Shown piece after piece: positions 10,687-24,543 of a stretch of DNA of 64,000 bases. Source of the DNA: Zoogloea sp. (GTDB lineage: Bacteria > Pseudomonadota > Gammaproteobacteria > Burkholderiales > Rhodocyclaceae); NCBI RefSeq assembly GCF_023150065.1, contig NZ_JAKLLN010000007.1, positions 62,001 through 126,000 of the forward strand. Direction: 5' to 3'. The notes beneath the pieces are model-generated. The model searched no databases and was not told the DNA's origin. It saw only the letters and a list, made by a program, of their open reading frames with translations. Each line of letters starts with the position of its first letter. Position 1 is the first letter of the stretch. The position numbers and the translations under genes were made by a program.

Positions 10687-11679
10687 ATGTCCCAACCCGA
10701 TTTCCACCAGATTCTGGGGGTCACCCCCTCCGCCAGCGCGGCCGAAATCAAGCGCGCGTTCAAGCGGATGGCCATGCGCTGGCACCCCGACCGCAACGCC
10801 GACCCCCAGGCGCACGAACAATTCCGCCTGGCCCGGGAGGCCTTCGAGCATCTCACCGGCGTCCGCGAAAGCGAAGCCCCTGGCGCAGCGGAGGCAAGCC
10901 CACCCCCGCGCCGCCCAAAGGGTGAAGACCGACGACTCCACATCGATGTGGACCTCGCGGAAGCGGCCTATGGCGGCACCATCACCGTCACCCTGGAAGG
11001 GCGCGTCAGCTGCACGAGCTGCGAGGGCAGCGGACGACGCAGCTATGGCCGCACGACCATGTGCAGCGCCTGCCATGGCAGCGGTCGAGTCCGCAGCACA
11101 GCGGGCCTCAAGTCCTGTCCGTCCTGTAGTGGCAAAGGCTACTTCACCGACAACAACTGCCCCGATTGTGAAGGCCGCGGCTGGAACCCCGCAGACCGGC
11201 AACTTGCCGTCGGCATTCCGCCTGCCATGCTGCCCGGCGAAGAGCTCCGTGTCGCGGGCCAGGGTGGCCCCGCTCCCGAGAACGGTGAATCCGGCGATCT
11301 CTACCTCACCCTGCGCGCCCGGCCACATCCCCTTTTCCGCCTCGAAGGTCGCGACATCCATCTTGATCTCCCGGTCAGCATCTTCCGGGTACTCGCAGGC
11401 GGCGTCATCGACATACCCAGCCTGAACGGCGTTCACGAAGCGCTGCTGCCAGAGTCTTCCACCACAACCGAGATCCGGCTCCCCGGCGCCGGCTTCCCTG
11501 CCCGTGGTCGCCGCCATGCCGGCGATCTCGTCGCCCACCTGCAGGTGCAATATCCCCGCTATCTGAGCAATGAGCAGAGAGCACTGCTCGAAATGGCCGA
11601 CCAGGTTCTCCAGCAGCAACTCGACGATCAAAGCCCCACCCTGGCCCGCTGGCGCGACACCCTCAAACAGAATCGCTGA
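10687..11679 (+). CDS. DnaJ-like chaperone with zinc-finger domain
   Basis: 330-residue J-domain protein. The J domain occupies residues 4-60 with the DnaK-stimulating HPD motif at 33-35. The glycine/phenylalanine linker of classical DnaJ is replaced by a short proline- and charge-rich stretch (about residues 60-82). All four CxxCxGxG zinc motifs are present (CTSCEGSG, CSACHGSG, CPSCSGKG, CPDCEGRG), followed by the two C-terminal substrate-binding beta domains. It is shorter than housekeeping DnaJ (about 375) and not beside dnaK, so it is likely a specialised paralogue. TAGAAT at 10675-10680 lies six bases before the ATG, which would make the mRNA nearly leaderless. Confidence 0.85.
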   Translation: MSQPDFHQILGVTPSASAAEIKRAFKRMAMRWHPDRNADPQAHEQFRLAREAFEHLTGVRESEAPGAAEASPPPRRPKGEDRRLHIDVDLAEAAYGGTITVTLEGRVSCTSCEGSGRRSYGRTTMCSACHGSGRVRSTAGLKSCPSCSGKGYFTDNNCPDCEGRGWNPADRQLAVGIPPAMLPGEELRVAGQGGPAPENGESGDLYLTLRARPHPLFRLEGRDIHLDLPVSIFRVLAGGVIDIPSLNGVHEALLPESSTTTEIRLPGAGFPARGRRHAGDLVAHLQVQYPRYLSNEQRALLEMADQVLQQQLDDQSPTLARWRDTLKQNR

Positions 11680-11732
11680 CCCAAGATCAGCCGACATCCG
11701 CGCCAGTCCACTCCCCCATCAGTGCCCCAACC

Positions 11733-12995
11733 ATGCTTCTGAAAACCCCCGAACTCCTCGCTCCCGCCGGCTCGCTGGCCATGCTCGACACCGCCTTTGC
11801 CTTTGGTGCCACGGCCATCTATGCGGGTCAGCCACGCTATTCCCTGCGCGTCCGCAACAACGATTTCGGGGATCTCCCCGTGCTGGCCGACGGCATCAAC
11901 CGGGCCCGGGCGCTGGGCAAGCATTTCTACGTGGTCGCCAACATCTACCCCCACGGCGCCAAGATCAAGACCTTCATCAAGGACATCGCTCCGGTCATCG
12001 CCCTCAAGCCCGATGCCCTGATCATGTCCGACCCGGGCCTCATGCTGATGGTCCGCGAGAACTTTCCGGAGATGCCCATCCACCTGTCGGTACAGGCCAA
12101 CACCGTGAATGCCGCAGCCGTCCGCTTCTGGAAATCGGCCGGCGTCTCCCGCGTCATCCTGTCCCGGGAGCTATCCCTCGACGAGATCGCCAGCATCCGC
12201 CAGGATTGCCCCGATACGGAGCTCGAGGTCTTCATCCACGGCGCCCTGTGCATCGCCTACTCGGGCCGTTGCCTGCTGTCCGGCTACTTCAACCACCGGG
12301 ACCCGAACCAGGGCAGCTGTACCAACTCCTGCCGCTGGGACTTCAAGACCCATGAAGCGAAGACCTGCGGTGCCGGTGACGTGCACCTGATCGAGGAACC
12401 CCACAAACGTGCCGGCGAGTACATGCCCATCGAAGAAGACGAGCACGGCACCTACATCCTCAACTCCAAGGATCTGCGCGCAATCGAACACGTCCAGCGG
12501 CTGGTGGAAATCGGCATTGACTCCCTGAAGATCGAAGGACGTACCAAGAGCCCCTACTACGTGGCCCGTACCTGCCAGGCTTATCGTCAGGCCATCGACG
12601 ATGCCGTCGCCGGACGCGGCCTCGACCCTGCCCTGCTGGGGCAGCTCGAGGGCCTCGCCAACCGGGGCTACACCGATGGATTTCTGCAGCGCCACACCCC
12701 TCACGAAACCCAGAACTACCTGCGCGGCCACTCCGAGTCGGGACGCAGCCTCTACGTGGGGGATGTGGTGGCCTACGACGCCGAGCGCGGCATGGTCGAG
12801 ATCGCATCGAAAAACGCCTTTGCAGTAGGCGATCGCCTGGAACTGGTCCACCCCTCCGGCAACAGCGAAGTCAGGATCGAGCACATCCAGAATGCTCAGG
12901 GCGAAGCCGTCGAGCGCATTCCAGGCAGCGACCATCGGGCCTGGCTGCCCCTGCCGGCAGAGAGCGTCGGCGCCTTCGTCGCCCGGTTTCTCTGA
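11733..12995 (+). CDS. trhP: TrhP/YegQ, U32-family tRNA hydroxylation protein
   Basis: 420 residues. The start LLKTPELLAPAGSLAMLDTA and the segment IYAGQPRYSLRVRNNDF are hallmark YegQ sequences. The U32 signature includes HVxGALC-like FIHGALCIAYSGRCLLSGY and the cysteine pair in GSCTNSCRW. In E. coli TrhP works with prephenate-derived hydroxylation of tRNA uridine 34 (5-hydroxyuridine, precursor of cmo5U/mcmo5U). It was formerly annotated as a collagenase-like peptidase, but proteolysis is not the established role. It is 53 bases after the DnaJ-like gene; the two may be cotranscribed. Confidence 0.93.
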   Translation: MLLKTPELLAPAGSLAMLDTAFAFGATAIYAGQPRYSLRVRNNDFGDLPVLADGINRARALGKHFYVVANIYPHGAKIKTFIKDIAPVIALKPDALIMSDPGLMLMVRENFPEMPIHLSVQANTVNAAAVRFWKSAGVSRVILSRELSLDEIASIRQDCPDTELEVFIHGALCIAYSGRCLLSGYFNHRDPNQGSCTNSCRWDFKTHEAKTCGAGDVHLIEEPHKRAGEYMPIEEDEHGTYILNSKDLRAIEHVQRLVEIGIDSLKIEGRTKSPYYVARTCQAYRQAIDDAVAGRGLDPALLGQLEGLANRGYTDGFLQRHTPHETQNYLRGHSESGRSLYVGDVVAYDAERGMVEIASKNAFAVGDRLELVHPSGNSEVRIEHIQNAQGEAVERIPGSDHRAWLPLPAESVGAFVARFL

Positions 12996-13021
12996 AACAC
13001 GCAGAAGGCGCGGAAGAAACC

Positions 13022-13050
13022 TTGCATAAGGGGCTGAAATGCTTCAAAAT
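13022..13050 (+). promoter_or_regulatory. Probable sigma-70 promoter of rpmE
   Basis: TTGCAT (13022-13027) and CAAAAT (13045-13050) are separated by 17 bases, and transcription would start about 50 bases before the rpmE ATG. Each hexamer matches the consensus at 4 of 6 positions. The spacing is optimal, but this is a prediction only. Confidence 0.5.
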
Positions 13051-13104
13051 GCTCCGCTTTCGGGTGGCCAAATTCACCACCCACGTACCCCAAAGGATAA
13101 AGCG

Positions 13105-13323
13105 ATGAAAGCCGATACCCATCCGAATTACACCGAAGTGCAGGTGACCTGCTCCTGTGGCGCCACCTTCACCACCCGCTCCACCATGGGCAAGCCCCAA
13201 TACCACGTGGAAGTGTGCTCCCTGTGCCACCCGTTCTACACCGGCAAGCAGAAGATCGTCGACACCGCCGGCCGTGTCGAGCGCTTCCGTCAAAAGTACG
13301 GTACCGTTCAGCGTCTGGGCTGA
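13105..13323 (+). CDS. rpmE: Ribosomal protein L31 (zinc-binding type)
   Basis: 72 residues. This is the zinc-containing form of L31 (C+ type): Cys16-x-Cys18 and Cys37-x2-Cys40 form the metal site, within [11 protein letters not shown] and [12 protein letters not shown]. The C-terminal [15 protein letters not shown] is typical. ATG 13105 is preceded by AAAGGA at proper spacing; upstream in-frame starts would add residues not found in the family. A strong terminator follows 27 bases after the stop, so it is probably monocistronic. Confidence 0.97.
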   Translation: MKADTHPNYTEVQVTCSCGATFTTRSTMGKPQYHVEVCSLCHPFYTGKQKIVDTAGRVERFRQKYGTVQRLG

Positions 13324-13350
13324 TTTCCGCTCAGTAGCCGGGATCGACCG

Positions 13351-13378
13351 AAAAAGGCAGCCGCGGCTGCCTTTTTTG
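13351..13378 (+). terminator. Rho-independent terminator after rpmE
   Basis: A-tract, then GGCAGCC paired with GGCTGCC around a two-base centre, then six or seven T residues. It lies directly downstream of rpmE and ends 23 bases before the next start codon. Confidence 0.9.
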
Positions 13379-13401
13379 TTGCCTGCAGGAACCCCGTCGC
13401 C

Positions 13402-15027
13402 ATGCCTCTCGCCCCCTCCCGCTTCTCGCTGCCCGCCCCCCTGACAGGCTGGCCGCTCGCCCTCCTCCTGGCCATTTACCTGCTGGTGGGCACCACTGGG
13501 CACCTCCCCTGGCGTGGCGACGACCTGACCCACCTGGGCCCGATTCACGCCATCCTCCAGGGCGGCAGCTGGCTCGTTCCCGAGATCGCAGGCGAGACTT
13601 ATCGCGGCGCGGCCCCCCTTTACTACTGGGTCGGAGCCTTGCTGGCCCGGCTCCTTGGCTGGCTGCTCCCGGTTCACGATGCCGCCCGCCTCGCCACCAG
13701 CCTGTTCTGTGCCGCCACCCTCTACTGGACCGGCCTGGCGGCGCGTCGGCTTTATGGCGAGGCCTCCTTTGCGCCAGCCATACTGCTCGGCATGGGCTCC
13801 CTGGGGCTGGTCGTGCATGCCCACGAGACACAGCCGCTGCTGGCCCAACTCGCCGGGATGGCGCTGTGCTTCGCCGGCCTTGGAGAGCTCGCCGAGAAAC
13901 CCGGACGTGGCGCCATCCAGGCCGGGCTGGGGGCCGCCGTGGCCTTCCTCGCCGGCGGTCTGTCAGGCCTCGCCCTGACCCTGCCGGTCATCATCCTGAC
14001 TCCCTTGCTGTGCCCCCGTTGCCGTAACCGGACGGTGCTGGGCAGCGTGGCGCTGGGTCTAGGTATCGCCGTAGCGATTGGCGCCCTGTGGCTGGGTGCA
14101 GTGGCCAGCCAGCATCCCGGCGAGATTCCTCGCTGGTGGCAGGAAGAGCTGGCCTCCACCCTGCCCCATACCAGCCACGTTGCCGAGCTGGGCAAGCTGC
14201 TGCAGTTGTTCGGCTGGTTTGCATGGCCCCTGTGGCCAATCGCCGGCTGGGCGGTGTGGCGTAACCGCCAGAACATCACCAGCCCGCAACTGGCGCTTCC
14301 TCTGGTCGCCAGCATCCTGGCCATCACCCTGGTGGCCACCACCGGCGGCCTGCGGACGGCAGGCCTGCTGCCCGTTCTCCCCCCCCTGTGCCTCCTGGCC
14401 GCCCTCGGGATCACCAGCCTGCGGCGCGGCGCGGCCAACGCCTTCGACTGGTTCGGGGTGATGGTCTTCATTTTCTTCGGCATTCTGGTCTGGCTGGGCT
14501 GGAGCGCCCTTAATTTCGGCTGGCCCCCCGGGCTGGCCCGCCAGGTCGCCCGCATGGCGCCCGACTTCCAGCATGGCTCATGGCTCGTGGGTTCCGTCGT
14601 CGGTGCGGCCCTGAGCCTGCTGCTGCTCTTCCTGCCCCTGGGAACCCAGCGCAACGTACAGCGCGGTGCCACCAACTGGGCCCTGGGCATGACCCTTCTG
14701 TGGTGTCTCGCGGTCATGCTGTGGCAGCCCTGGTTCGCCCACACCAAGAATTACCAACCCCTTGCCACCGAATTGCGCCAGACCCTTGGCCCGCAACCCG
14801 GTTGCATCAAGCGCCGCAACCTGGGGGACACCCAGCGTGCGGCGCTGGACTACTTTGCCGGTATCCGGACCTTGAGCTTTGACGCTGCAGAGGAATGCAG
14901 GCTGCTGCTTACCTACAGCGCCAGCGGGGCGTCCCAGAGCGTGCCCCGGGAGTGGAATGTCGTCTGGGAACGTCGCCTTGGAGGCGGGCGGAAATCGGAA
15001 ACCTTCAAGCTCTACCGGCGTGACTGA
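13402..15027 (+). CDS. Membrane glycosyltransferase of the ArnT/GT39/GT83 type
   Basis: 541 residues with about 11-13 hydrophobic segments and a soluble C-terminal tail. The topology and first periplasmic loop (PWRGDDLTHLGPI, then TYRGAAPLYYW) resemble ArnT-like enzymes, which transfer a sugar from undecaprenyl phosphate to lipid A or another acceptor at the periplasmic face. The usual catalytic Asp-Glu pair reads Asp40-Asp41 here, so the first acidic residue is kept. It stands alone between rpmE and convergent ftsB, without sugar-nucleotide or GT2 partners. Substrate cannot be inferred. Confidence 0.8.
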   Translation: MPLAPSRFSLPAPLTGWPLALLLAIYLLVGTTGHLPWRGDDLTHLGPIHAILQGGSWLVPEIAGETYRGAAPLYYWVGALLARLLGWLLPVHDAARLATSLFCAATLYWTGLAARRLYGEASFAPAILLGMGSLGLVVHAHETQPLLAQLAGMALCFAGLGELAEKPGRGAIQAGLGAAVAFLAGGLSGLALTLPVIILTPLLCPRCRNRTVLGSVALGLGIAVAIGALWLGAVASQHPGEIPRWWQEELASTLPHTSHVAELGKLLQLFGWFAWPLWPIAGWAVWRNRQNITSPQLALPLVASILAITLVATTGGLRTAGLLPVLPPLCLLAALGITSLRRGAANAFDWFGVMVFIFFGILVWLGWSALNFGWPPGLARQVARMAPDFQHGSWLVGSVVGAALSLLLLFLPLGTQRNVQRGATNWALGMTLLWCLAVMLWQPWFAHTKNYQPLATELRQTLGPQPGCIKRRNLGDTQRAALDYFAGIRTLSFDAAEECRLLLTYSASGASQSVPREWNVVWERRLGGGRKSETFKLYRRD

Positions 15028-15171
15028 GGAAGCCCTCGATCTATCCCGCTCGGGACCAATCATCGGTCAGTCACACTCAAGACAGCAGCCCGACGGGGTA
15101 GTACGCCAAGGGCCAGGGATGGCCCACACGAGGCAAACGGAGGGCGGCAATTGGCGACGCCCGGGTATTGC

Positions 15172-15447
15172 TTACTTTTGCTGGGGAGTCTGGACGAAGA
15201 TTTCGTCCGATTTGGTCAGGCCGAGTTCGAAGCGTGCCCGCTCTTCGATGGCCTCATAGCCGGTTTTAAGATCACGGACCTCGGCTTCCAGTCCGGTATT
15301 GCGTTGCTCAAGCTTTCGATTGCCCTCTTTCTGGGCCGTCAGCTGCTTTTCCACTTCCCAGACGCGCAGCCACCCGCCCTTGCCGATCCACAGGGGATAC
15401 TGCAAGGCGAGAGCCAGAAGGACAAGAACGAGAACAGGCCAGCGCAT
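15172..15447 (-). CDS. ftsB: FtsB, cell-division protein (septum initiator)
   Basis: 91 residues starting MRWPVLVLVLLALALQYPLW, one membrane segment, followed by a coiled coil (about residues 28-65) and the C-terminal FELGLTKSDEIFVQ motif typical of FtsB. It bridges FtsL and FtsQ in the divisome. The start at 15447 was chosen over 15486 because it places the membrane helix at the N-terminus as in the family. It is 49 bases downstream of eno, the standard eno-ftsB arrangement. Confidence 0.93.
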   Translation of the reverse strand: MRWPVLVLVLLALALQYPLWIGKGGWLRVWEVEKQLTAQKEGNRKLEQRNTGLEAEVRDLKTGYEAIEERARFELGLTKSDEIFVQTPQQK

Positions 15448-15496
15448 GGTGAAGTCGCGACCACCCCCGCGAAGGGATGGCCGCAAGGTCCCTCTA

Positions 15497-16798
<1,302 letters not shown>

Positions 16799-16869
16799 TT
16801 ATCACTGATATTTACAGCGGCGACCTTCCGGCCGCCTCTAACTTCGAAACCGGAAAACCGCCCGCAGAC

Positions 16870-17709
16870 TCAGCCCTTCAGCTCTTCGAGCCCCTCGGCC
16901 TTGACCAGCGCATCAATCGCCTTGAGGGTCGCGAGCAGGGACTTGAGCCGGGGCAGCGGCCACGCGTTGGGGCCGTCGGAGAAAGCCTTGGCGGGATCGG
17001 GATGAGTCTCCATGAACAGGCCGGCAACCCCCACCGCCACCGCAGCCCGGGCCAGCACGGGGACAAACTCGCGCTGCCCGCCGGAAACGGTACCCTGCCC
17101 GCCCGGCAGCTGCACCGAGTGGGTGGCATCGAACACCACCGGACAGCCCGTCTCGCGCATGATCGCCAGGGAGCGCATGTCGGAGACGAGGTTGTTGTAG
17201 CCGAAAGACGCACCCCGCTCGCACACCATGATGGTGTCGGCGCCGCCATTGGCCTCGCGGGCCTTGTCGACTACGTTCTTCATGTCGCCAGGCGCCAGGA
17301 ACTGGCCCTTCTTGATATTCACCGGCTTGCCGGACGCTGCCACGGCGTGGATGAAATCGGTCTGGCGGCACAGGAAGGCCGGCGTCTGCAACACATCGAC
17401 CACAGCAGCCACATGGGGCACCTCGGCCTCGGAGTGCACGTCGGTGAGCACCGGCACGCCCAGCTGCTCGCGCACTTCGCCGAGGATCTCCAGCCCCTTC
17501 TCCATGCCCATGCCACGATAGGACTTGCCGGAGCTGCGGTTGGCCTTGTCGTAACTGGACTTGTAGATGAAGGGGATGCCCAGCTCACCACAGATGTCCT
17601 TGAGCGCCTTGGCGGTCTCGAAGGCCATCTCGCGGGACTCGATCACACAGGGCCCGGCGATCAGGAAGAAAGGCTTGTCGATGCCGACGTCGAAGCCGCA
17701 GAGTTTCAT
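16870..17709 (-). CDS. kdsA: KdsA, 3-deoxy-D-manno-octulosonate 8-phosphate synthase
   Basis: 279 residues. It condenses phosphoenolpyruvate with arabinose 5-phosphate in the cytoplasm to make Kdo-8-P for the lipopolysaccharide inner core. Recognisable segments are [55 protein letters not shown] and [14 protein letters not shown]. The ATG at 17709 follows AAAGGAAAA; upstream in-frame extension overlaps pyrG and is not family-like. It starts 11 bases after the pyrG stop. Confidence 0.98.
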   Translation of the reverse strand: MKLCGFDVGIDKPFFLIAGPCVIESREMAFETAKALKDICGELGIPFIYKSSYDKANRSSGKSYRGMGMEKGLEILGEVREQLGVPVLTDVHSEAEVPHVAAVVDVLQTPAFLCRQTDFIHAVAASGKPVNIKKGQFLAPGDMKNVVDKAREANGGADTIMVCERGASFGYNNLVSDMRSLAIMRETGCPVVFDATHSVQLPGGQGTVSGGQREFVPVLARAAVAVGVAGLFMETHPDPAKAFSDGPNAWPLPRLKSLLATLKAIDALVKAEGLEELKG

Positions 17710-17720
17710 GGGTTTTCCTT

Positions 17721-20062
<2,342 letters not shown>

Positions 20063-20072
20063 GGCACGCTCC

Positions 20073-22052
<1,980 letters not shown>

Positions 22053-22124
22053 GAAACGGTCTCCTCGATCGCTCTTCTTGTTGTGCCGGATCTCCCGTCC
22101 GGCCTCGATTCACATGCAGCCTGT

Positions 22125-22553
22125 CTAGCTTACCGTGTTGCGCAGAGCCTCGGGCATCGGCACCGACTTGCCGGTACGCGGGTCCATCCACACGATCTTG
22201 GCGGCCCCCTCGGCATACAGCCTGTCGTCCCCCTCCACGAACAGCTCGTACCAGGTCATCAGGCTGCTGCGCCCCGGCTCACCGGCGTAAAGCTTGACCA
22301 CCACGGTGGCCGGATAATTCACGGGAATCAGGAAGGTGCAGCTGGCGTTGATGATGACCGCGCCGTTCTCGGCCTGGGGGCTGACCACAAAACCGGCCTC
22401 CTCGATCCACTCCACCCGGGCTTGCTCGAAGTAGCGGAAGTAAACGGTGTTATTGACGTGACCGTAGAAATCCATGTCGCCCCAGCGGACGACATGTCGG
22501 GATGTATGCAGGAGCCGGCGCGACGACGGACCGGCTGCGGAAATCTCACTCAC
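22125..22553 (-). CDS. Acyl-CoA thioesterase, 4HBT hotdog family
   Basis: 142 residues from a GTG start at 22553, supported by AAAGGAG about 6 bases upstream; no ATG fits. The 4-hydroxybenzoyl-CoA-type motif VRWGDMDFYGHVNNTVYFRYFEQAR carries the catalytic Asp (DMDFYGHVNN). The rest folds as a single hotdog. Substrate is probably an acyl- or hydroxyacyl-CoA. It heads the likely thioesterase-acetoacetyl-CoA synthetase-hydrolase operon and is divergent from the ETF-QO gene. Confidence 0.88.
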   Translation of the reverse strand: MSEISAAGPSSRRLLHTSRHVVRWGDMDFYGHVNNTVYFRYFEQARVEWIEEAGFVVSPQAENGAVIINASCTFLIPVNYPATVVVKLYAGEPGRSSLMTWYELFVEGDDRLYAEGAAKIVWMDPRTGKSVPMPEALRNTVS

Positions 22554-22651
22554 TGTTTCTCCTTTCGGGGTTTCTTGTAGGTATGATCCCGCGCCAGCAC
22601 GCGATACTGCGACATGACATGACGAAGCGCACCGGAACGGTGGGTCAATGT

Positions 22652-22671
22652 AACATACGCATGCGTATGTT
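22652..22671. promoter_or_regulatory. Perfect 20-bp palindrome, probable operator
   Basis: The half-site AACATACGCA is followed without spacer by its exact reverse complement TGCGTATGTT. It lies in the 234-base gap between the divergent thioesterase and ETF-QO genes, 98 and 116 bases from the two start codons. Size and symmetry fit a TetR-family type operator; the cognate regulator is not in the window. Confidence 0.65.
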
Positions 22672-22787
22672 TTGCACCCTAGGGACAGCCGCCTCAAGGG
22701 CATTTGCCGCGTCAGGGCCACAGCGCTAAGCTTGACGGCCAAAGGCCCGAAACAACAAATCAAATAAGGATTCAGGAGGAGAAAGCA

Positions 22788-24431
22788 ATGGAACGTGACT
22801 CGATGGAATTCGACGTCCTGATTGTGGGTGGCGGGCCCGCCGGTCTGGCTGCCGCGATCAGGCTCAAGCAGCTCGCAGCAAAAAAAGAGCAGGACTTTTC
22901 CGTCTGCCTGATCGAAAAGGCCGCCGAAATCGGCGCCCACATCCTCTCCGGTGCGGTGATCGATCCCCGCGCCCTCAATGAACTCATCCCCGACTGGAAG
23001 GCCCGGGGCGCCCCCCTCAACACCCCGGTCAGCGAAGACCGGGTGATTTTCCTGTCGGAAGCCGGCGGCAAGCAGATCCCCAACGGCCTCTTGCCCGACG
23101 CCTTCCACAACGAAGGCAACTACATCGTCCGCCTGGGCAACCTGGCCAAGTGGTTGGGCGAGCAGGCAGAAGCCCTCGGCGTCGAGGTCTACCCCGGCTT
23201 CGCCGGCTCCCAGGTACTGTTCGACGACGCAGGCGCCGTAGCCGGCGTCATCACCGGTGACATGGGCGTGCTGCGGGACGGCAGTCAGGGACCCAACTTC
23301 CAGCCCGGCATGGAGCTGCGCGCCAAGTACACCCTGTTTGCCGAAGGCTGCCGCGGCCACCTGGGCAAGCAGCTTGAGGCCCGCTACGCCCTGCGTGACG
23401 GTGCCGACCCACAAACCTACGGCATCGGCATCAAGGAACTGTGGGAAATCCCTGCCGACCAGCATATCCCCGGCCTGGTGGTGCACACCGCCGGCTGGCC
23501 CATGGACACGGCCACCTACGGCGGCGGCTTCTGCTACCACCTGGAAGACCGGCTGGTCTCGGTGGGCTACGTCGTCGGCCTCAACTACACCAACCCTTAT
23601 CTGTCGCCCTTCGAGGAGTTCCAGCGCTACAAGACCCACCCCGAGATTCGCAAATTCCTCGAAGGTGGCAAGCGCCTGGCCTACGGCGCCCGCGCCATCG
23701 CCGCCGGTGGCCTGCAGAGCCAGCCCAAGCTGGTCTTCCCGGGTGGCGCCCTGATCGGTGACGATGCGGGCTTCTTAAACGCCGCCCGCATCAAGGGCTC
23801 CCACGCCGCCATGAAGTCCGGCATGCTGGCCGCCGAAGCCGCCTTCGAGGCCCTGGCAGCCGGGCGCGCCCAGGACGAGCTGAGCGCTTTCCCCGAGGCC
23901 TTCAAGGCCAGCTGGCTCCACGCCGAGCTGCACAAAACCCGCAACTTCAAGCCCTACATGAAGAAGGGCCTGTGGCTGGGGTCCCTGCTCTTCGGCATCG
24001 ACCAGAAGCTGTTTGGCGGCAACGTGCCCTGGACCCTGCACAACTCGGCCGACCACACGGCCCTCAAGCCGGCAGCCGAATGCCACCCCATTCCCTATCC
24101 CAAGCCCGACGGCAAGCTCACCTTTGATCGTCTGTCCTCGGTCTTCCTCTCCAACACCAACCACGAGGAAGAGCAGCCCTGCCACCTGCAACTGCGCGAC
24201 AGTTCGGTGCCCATTGCGATCAACCTGGCCAAATACGACGCGCCCGAACAGCGCTACTGCCCGGCCGGCGTGTATGAGATCGTGCGCACCGAGGAAGGCG
24301 ACAACCCGCGCCTGCAGATCAACGCCCAGAACTGCGTGCACTGCAAGACCTGCGACATCAAGGACCCGACCCAGAACATCAACTGGGTTGTGCCCCAGGG
24401 CGGCGAAGGGCCGATCTACCAGGGCATGTAA
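22788..24431 (+). CDS. Electron transfer flavoprotein-ubiquinone oxidoreductase
   Basis: 547 residues. It passes electrons from ETF, reduced by acyl-CoA dehydrogenases, to the ubiquinone pool at the inner membrane. The FAD-binding motif [17 protein letters not shown] lies at residues 10-26. The C-terminal ferredoxin domain has the [4Fe-4S] cysteines in [13 protein letters not shown] plus an upstream Cys in [10 protein letters not shown]. The start at 22788 follows a strong AGGAGGA; a longer frame upstream lacks this. Terminated by a strong hairpin 20 bases downstream. Confidence 0.96.
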   Translation: MERDSMEFDVLIVGGGPAGLAAAIRLKQLAAKKEQDFSVCLIEKAAEIGAHILSGAVIDPRALNELIPDWKARGAPLNTPVSEDRVIFLSEAGGKQIPNGLLPDAFHNEGNYIVRLGNLAKWLGEQAEALGVEVYPGFAGSQVLFDDAGAVAGVITGDMGVLRDGSQGPNFQPGMELRAKYTLFAEGCRGHLGKQLEARYALRDGADPQTYGIGIKELWEIPADQHIPGLVVHTAGWPMDTATYGGGFCYHLEDRLVSVGYVVGLNYTNPYLSPFEEFQRYKTHPEIRKFLEGGKRLAYGARAIAAGGLQSQPKLVFPGGALIGDDAGFLNAARIKGSHAAMKSGMLAAEAAFEALAAGRAQDELSAFPEAFKASWLHAELHKTRNFKPYMKKGLWLGSLLFGIDQKLFGGNVPWTLHNSADHTALKPAAECHPIPYPKPDGKLTFDRLSSVFLSNTNHEEEQPCHLQLRDSSVPIAINLAKYDAPEQRYCPAGVYEIVRTEEGDNPRLQINAQNCVHCKTCDIKDPTQNINWVVPQGGEGPIYQGM

Positions 24432-24450
24432 GCCCGCCCTGCATCACATG

Positions 24451-24488
24451 TAAAAAGGCCGGTGCGCGAAAGCACACCGGCCTTTTTA
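24451..24488. terminator. Bidirectional rho-independent terminator (ETF-QO / purL)
   Basis: TAAAAAGGCCGGTG is followed by a short loop and the complementary CACCGGCCTTTTTA. The A-tract on one side and T-tract on the other allow termination of both ETF-QO (plus) and purL (minus), which converge here. Confidence 0.92.
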
Positions 24489-24543
24489 CATCGGTGACCG
24501 CGGGGCCGGGACGCAACCGCCCCCGCGAGACTTCAGCCTGCGA

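Noticed and set aside
15110-15125. Hairpin GGGCCA/TGGCCC between the convergent lone glycosyltransferase and ftsB as a terminator
   Set aside because: Stem is only 6 bp and there is no T-tract on either strand.
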